A DNA stretch of 64,000 nucleotides from Zophobihabitans entericus (GTDB lineage Bacteria > Pseudomonadota > Gammaproteobacteria > Enterobacterales > Orbaceae): the NCBI RefSeq assembly GCF_011745665.1, contig NZ_CP050253.1:409418-473417 (forward strand). The letters are read 5' to 3'. The notes under the pieces are model-generated. The model had not been told where the DNA came from. It made no database searches and saw only the letters and a list, made by a program, of their open reading frames with translations. Positions 62,535 through 64,000 of the stretch are shown here, piece by piece (the stretch's first letter is position 1; the number at the start of each line of letters is the position of its first letter). A program made the position numbers and the translations under genes.

Positions 62535-63821
62535 TTATTTCTGTTCTCTGGCAATCGCACGATAACCAATATCATGACGATAGAAGCAATCCTGCCAGTG
62601 AATTGATTTTATTTGCTGATAGGCTTTTTGCTGTGCTTCAAGCACTGAGTGGCCCAGCGCAGTGACACACAGTACACGCCCACCGTTGGTACAGACCTTA
62701 CCATTTTTAAGTACAGTACCAGCCTGAAATACTTTACAGTCAGAGCTTTCCTGAGCATTCAGACCGGTTATCTCATCACCACTGCGATAATCGCCCGGAT
62801 AACCACCGGCAGCCATAACAACCCCAATCGCAGGGCGTGGATCCCAGATCGATTTTTGAGTATTGAGCTTACCGTCCACGGCGGCCAGACAGAGTTCTAC
62901 CAGATCAGATTCCAGACGCATCATAATTGGCTGCGTTTCTGGATCACCAAAGCGACAATTAAATTCAATCACTTTTGGGTTACCAGATTCATCGATCATC
63001 AGACCAGCATATAAGAAGCCGGTGTAAACGTGACCTTCTGCTGCCATACCATTGACGGTTGGATAGATAACCTGTTGCATCACTTTATCAAATACAGCAT
63101 CAGTCACCACGGGAGCTGGGGAATAAGCACCCATACCGCCGGTATTTAAACCGGTATCGCCATCACCAACACGTTTATGATCCTGACTGGTTGCCATTGG
63201 TTCAACGTTTTTACCGTCAACCATGACAATAAAGCTGGCTTCTTCACCGGTTAAAAACTCTTCAATCACAACGCGGTGACCTGCTTCACCAAAAGCATTG
63301 CCTGCCAGCATATCGTGGATAGCGTCTTCTGCTTCTTTGAGTGTCATTGCAACAATGACGCCTTTACCGGCAGCTAAGCCATCAGCTTTAATCACAATTG
63401 GTGCACCTTTTTGACGCAGATAAGTCAGCGCAGGTTCAATCTCAGTAAAGTTTTGATATTCAGCCGTTGGAATTTTATGACGGGCTAAAAAGTCTTTAGC
63501 AAAGGCTTTAGAGCCTTCAAGCTGCGCTGCTGCCTGAGTCGGTCCAAAGATTTTTAGTCCGGCCTGACGGAATTTATCCACCACGCCAATAACCAGAGGC
63601 GCCTCTGGCCCGACAATCGTTAAATCAATTTTTTCTTTTTGCGCAAAACTGAGCAAAGCGTCAATATCAGTGACCTGAATATCAATATTCGTTAAGCCGG
63701 GTTCTGTTGCTGTACCTGCATTGCCTGGCGCGACAAACACGTGTGACACACGCGGTGATTGTGCTACTTTCCAGCCCAGCGCGTGCTCACGTCCACCATT
63801 ACCAATAATTAAGATTTTCAT
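62535..63821 (-). CDS. purD: Phosphoribosylamine-glycine ligase
   Basis: A 428-residue ATP-grasp enzyme of purine synthesis, joining glycine to phosphoribosylamine. The N-terminus MKILIIGNGGREHALGWK, then VAPGNAGT, VGPEAPLV, the ATP-grasp loop KADGLAAGKGV, MATSQDHKRVGDGDTGLNTGGMGAYSP and EFNCRFGDPETQ are all hallmark blocks. Located 19 bp after the purH stop, in the standard purHD order. AGAGGTCTTAA is the ribosome site. Confidence 0.97.
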   Translation of the reverse strand: MKILIIGNGGREHALGWKVAQSPRVSHVFVAPGNAGTATEPGLTNIDIQVTDIDALLSFAQKEKIDLTIVGPEAPLVIGVVDKFRQAGLKIFGPTQAAAQLEGSKAFAKDFLARHKIPTAEYQNFTEIEPALTYLRQKGAPIVIKADGLAAGKGVIVAMTLKEAEDAIHDMLAGNAFGEAGHRVVIEEFLTGEEASFIVMVDGKNVEPMATSQDHKRVGDGDTGLNTGGMGAYSPAPVVTDAVFDKVMQQVIYPTVNGMAAEGHVYTGFLYAGLMIDESGNPKVIEFNCRFGDPETQPIMMRLESDLVELCLAAVDGKLNTQKSIWDPRPAIGVVMAAGGYPGDYRSGDEITGLNAQESSDCKVFQAGTVLKNGKVCTNGGRVLCVTALGHSVLEAQQKAYQQIKSIHWQDCFYRHDIGYRAIAREQK

Positions 63822-63840
63822 TTAAGACCTCTTTGAGTAA

Positions 63841-64000
63841 TTAGTGACGGAAGTGGCGCATATTAGTGAAAATCATCGCGATGTTATGTTCATCCGCTGC
63901 CTGAATCACTTCATCATCACGAATTGAACCGCCCGGCTGAATCACACAAGTAATGCCAACCGCAGCTGCTGCATCAATACCGTCACGGAACGGGAAAAAT
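63841..64000 (-). CDS. purH: Bifunctional purine biosynthesis protein PurH, 3' end only
   Basis: Only the last ~53 residues are in the window: [38 protein letters not shown] and the end TNMRHFRH. These are the C-terminus of the AICAR transformylase domain. The gene continues past the window edge and forms an operon with purD. Confidence 0.95.
   Translation of the reverse strand, partial: FFPFRDGIDAAAAVGITCVIQPGGSIRDDEVIQAADEHNIAMIFTNMRHFRH

Noticed and set aside
1..64000. tRNA, rRNA, CRISPR, transposase or phage genes
   Set aside because: Looked for in all gaps and frames; none recognised. The only sign of mobility is the RhuM relic.

Overview
This is an AT-rich chromosomal segment of a gammaproteobacterium close to Enterobacterales/Orbales. 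The call rests on enteric-type genes: a bifunctional glutathionylspermidine synthetase/amidase, purHD, an FSA-type aldolase, YehS/DUF1456, YceB-like and YgiW-like proteins, and an AllS-like LysR regulator. The low-GC gut-associated Orbaceae (Gilliamella and relatives) or a low-GC enteric would fit, but this is inference. I see no rRNA, tRNA, CRISPR array, prophage or insertion sequence. The window is mostly a string of catabolic operons, each beside its own regulator.

Layout. 1-2.2 kb: end of an MFS sugar-acid transporter gene, gluconokinase, a degraded RhuM-family fragment, and DUF1456. 2.3-4.6 kb: membrane quinoprotein glucose dehydrogenase. 5.1-15.2 kb: a six-gene operon for a carbamoylated nitrogen compound. 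It holds an ankyrin protein, an AllH-AllF fusion, AllG, an NCS2-type permease, carbamate kinase and a Tat-exported cytosine-deaminase-like amidohydrolase, with a divergent AllS-like LysR gene. 15.2-22.7 kb: a response-regulator remnant, a two-component system, a MipA-like outer-membrane protein and an RND efflux pair. The divergent promoter there has five 10-bp-phased direct repeats. 23-27 kb: GNAT acetyltransferase, then an outer-membrane channel, TIM-barrel amidohydrolase and MFS transporter in one operon. 27-30.2 kb: gss, a lipoprotein and a YgiW-family protein. 30.4-37.7 kb: CoA-transferase/OFA transporter/nitronate-monooxygenase-like operon, NCS1 permease and a sigma-54 activator. Both transcription units have a correctly spaced -24/-12 promoter. 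38-47.7 kb: GntR/FCD regulator, then a divergent acetoin/2-oxoacid dehydrogenase operon. 47.8-53.3 kb: a polyol PTS operon with a divergent DeoR regulator. 54-60 kb: an AraC regulator with two complete DNA-binding domains, DMT transporter and SDR, PNPOx-like protein, second DMT transporter and a stand-alone HPr. 60-64 kb: lipoprotein, Met/His-rich YgiW paralogue, FSA aldolase, purD and the 3' end of purH.

How it fits together. The window suggests a nutritionally versatile fermenter that moves small acids, nucleobase-like compounds and polyols. Periplasmic glucose oxidation plus gluconokinase could feed 6-phosphogluconate. The AllFGH-like operon should end in carbamoyl phosphate, from which carbamate kinase makes ATP. 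The PTS operon should convert a polyol phosphate through dehydrogenase, epimerase and isomerase steps. CRP-like palindromes precede the polyol, 2-oxoacid dehydrogenase and FSA units. The strongest candidates for undescribed biology are the allH-allF fusion operon without allantoin genes, the hybrid polyol PTS, the sigma-54 twin-promoter regulon, and the five-repeat operator of the efflux system.
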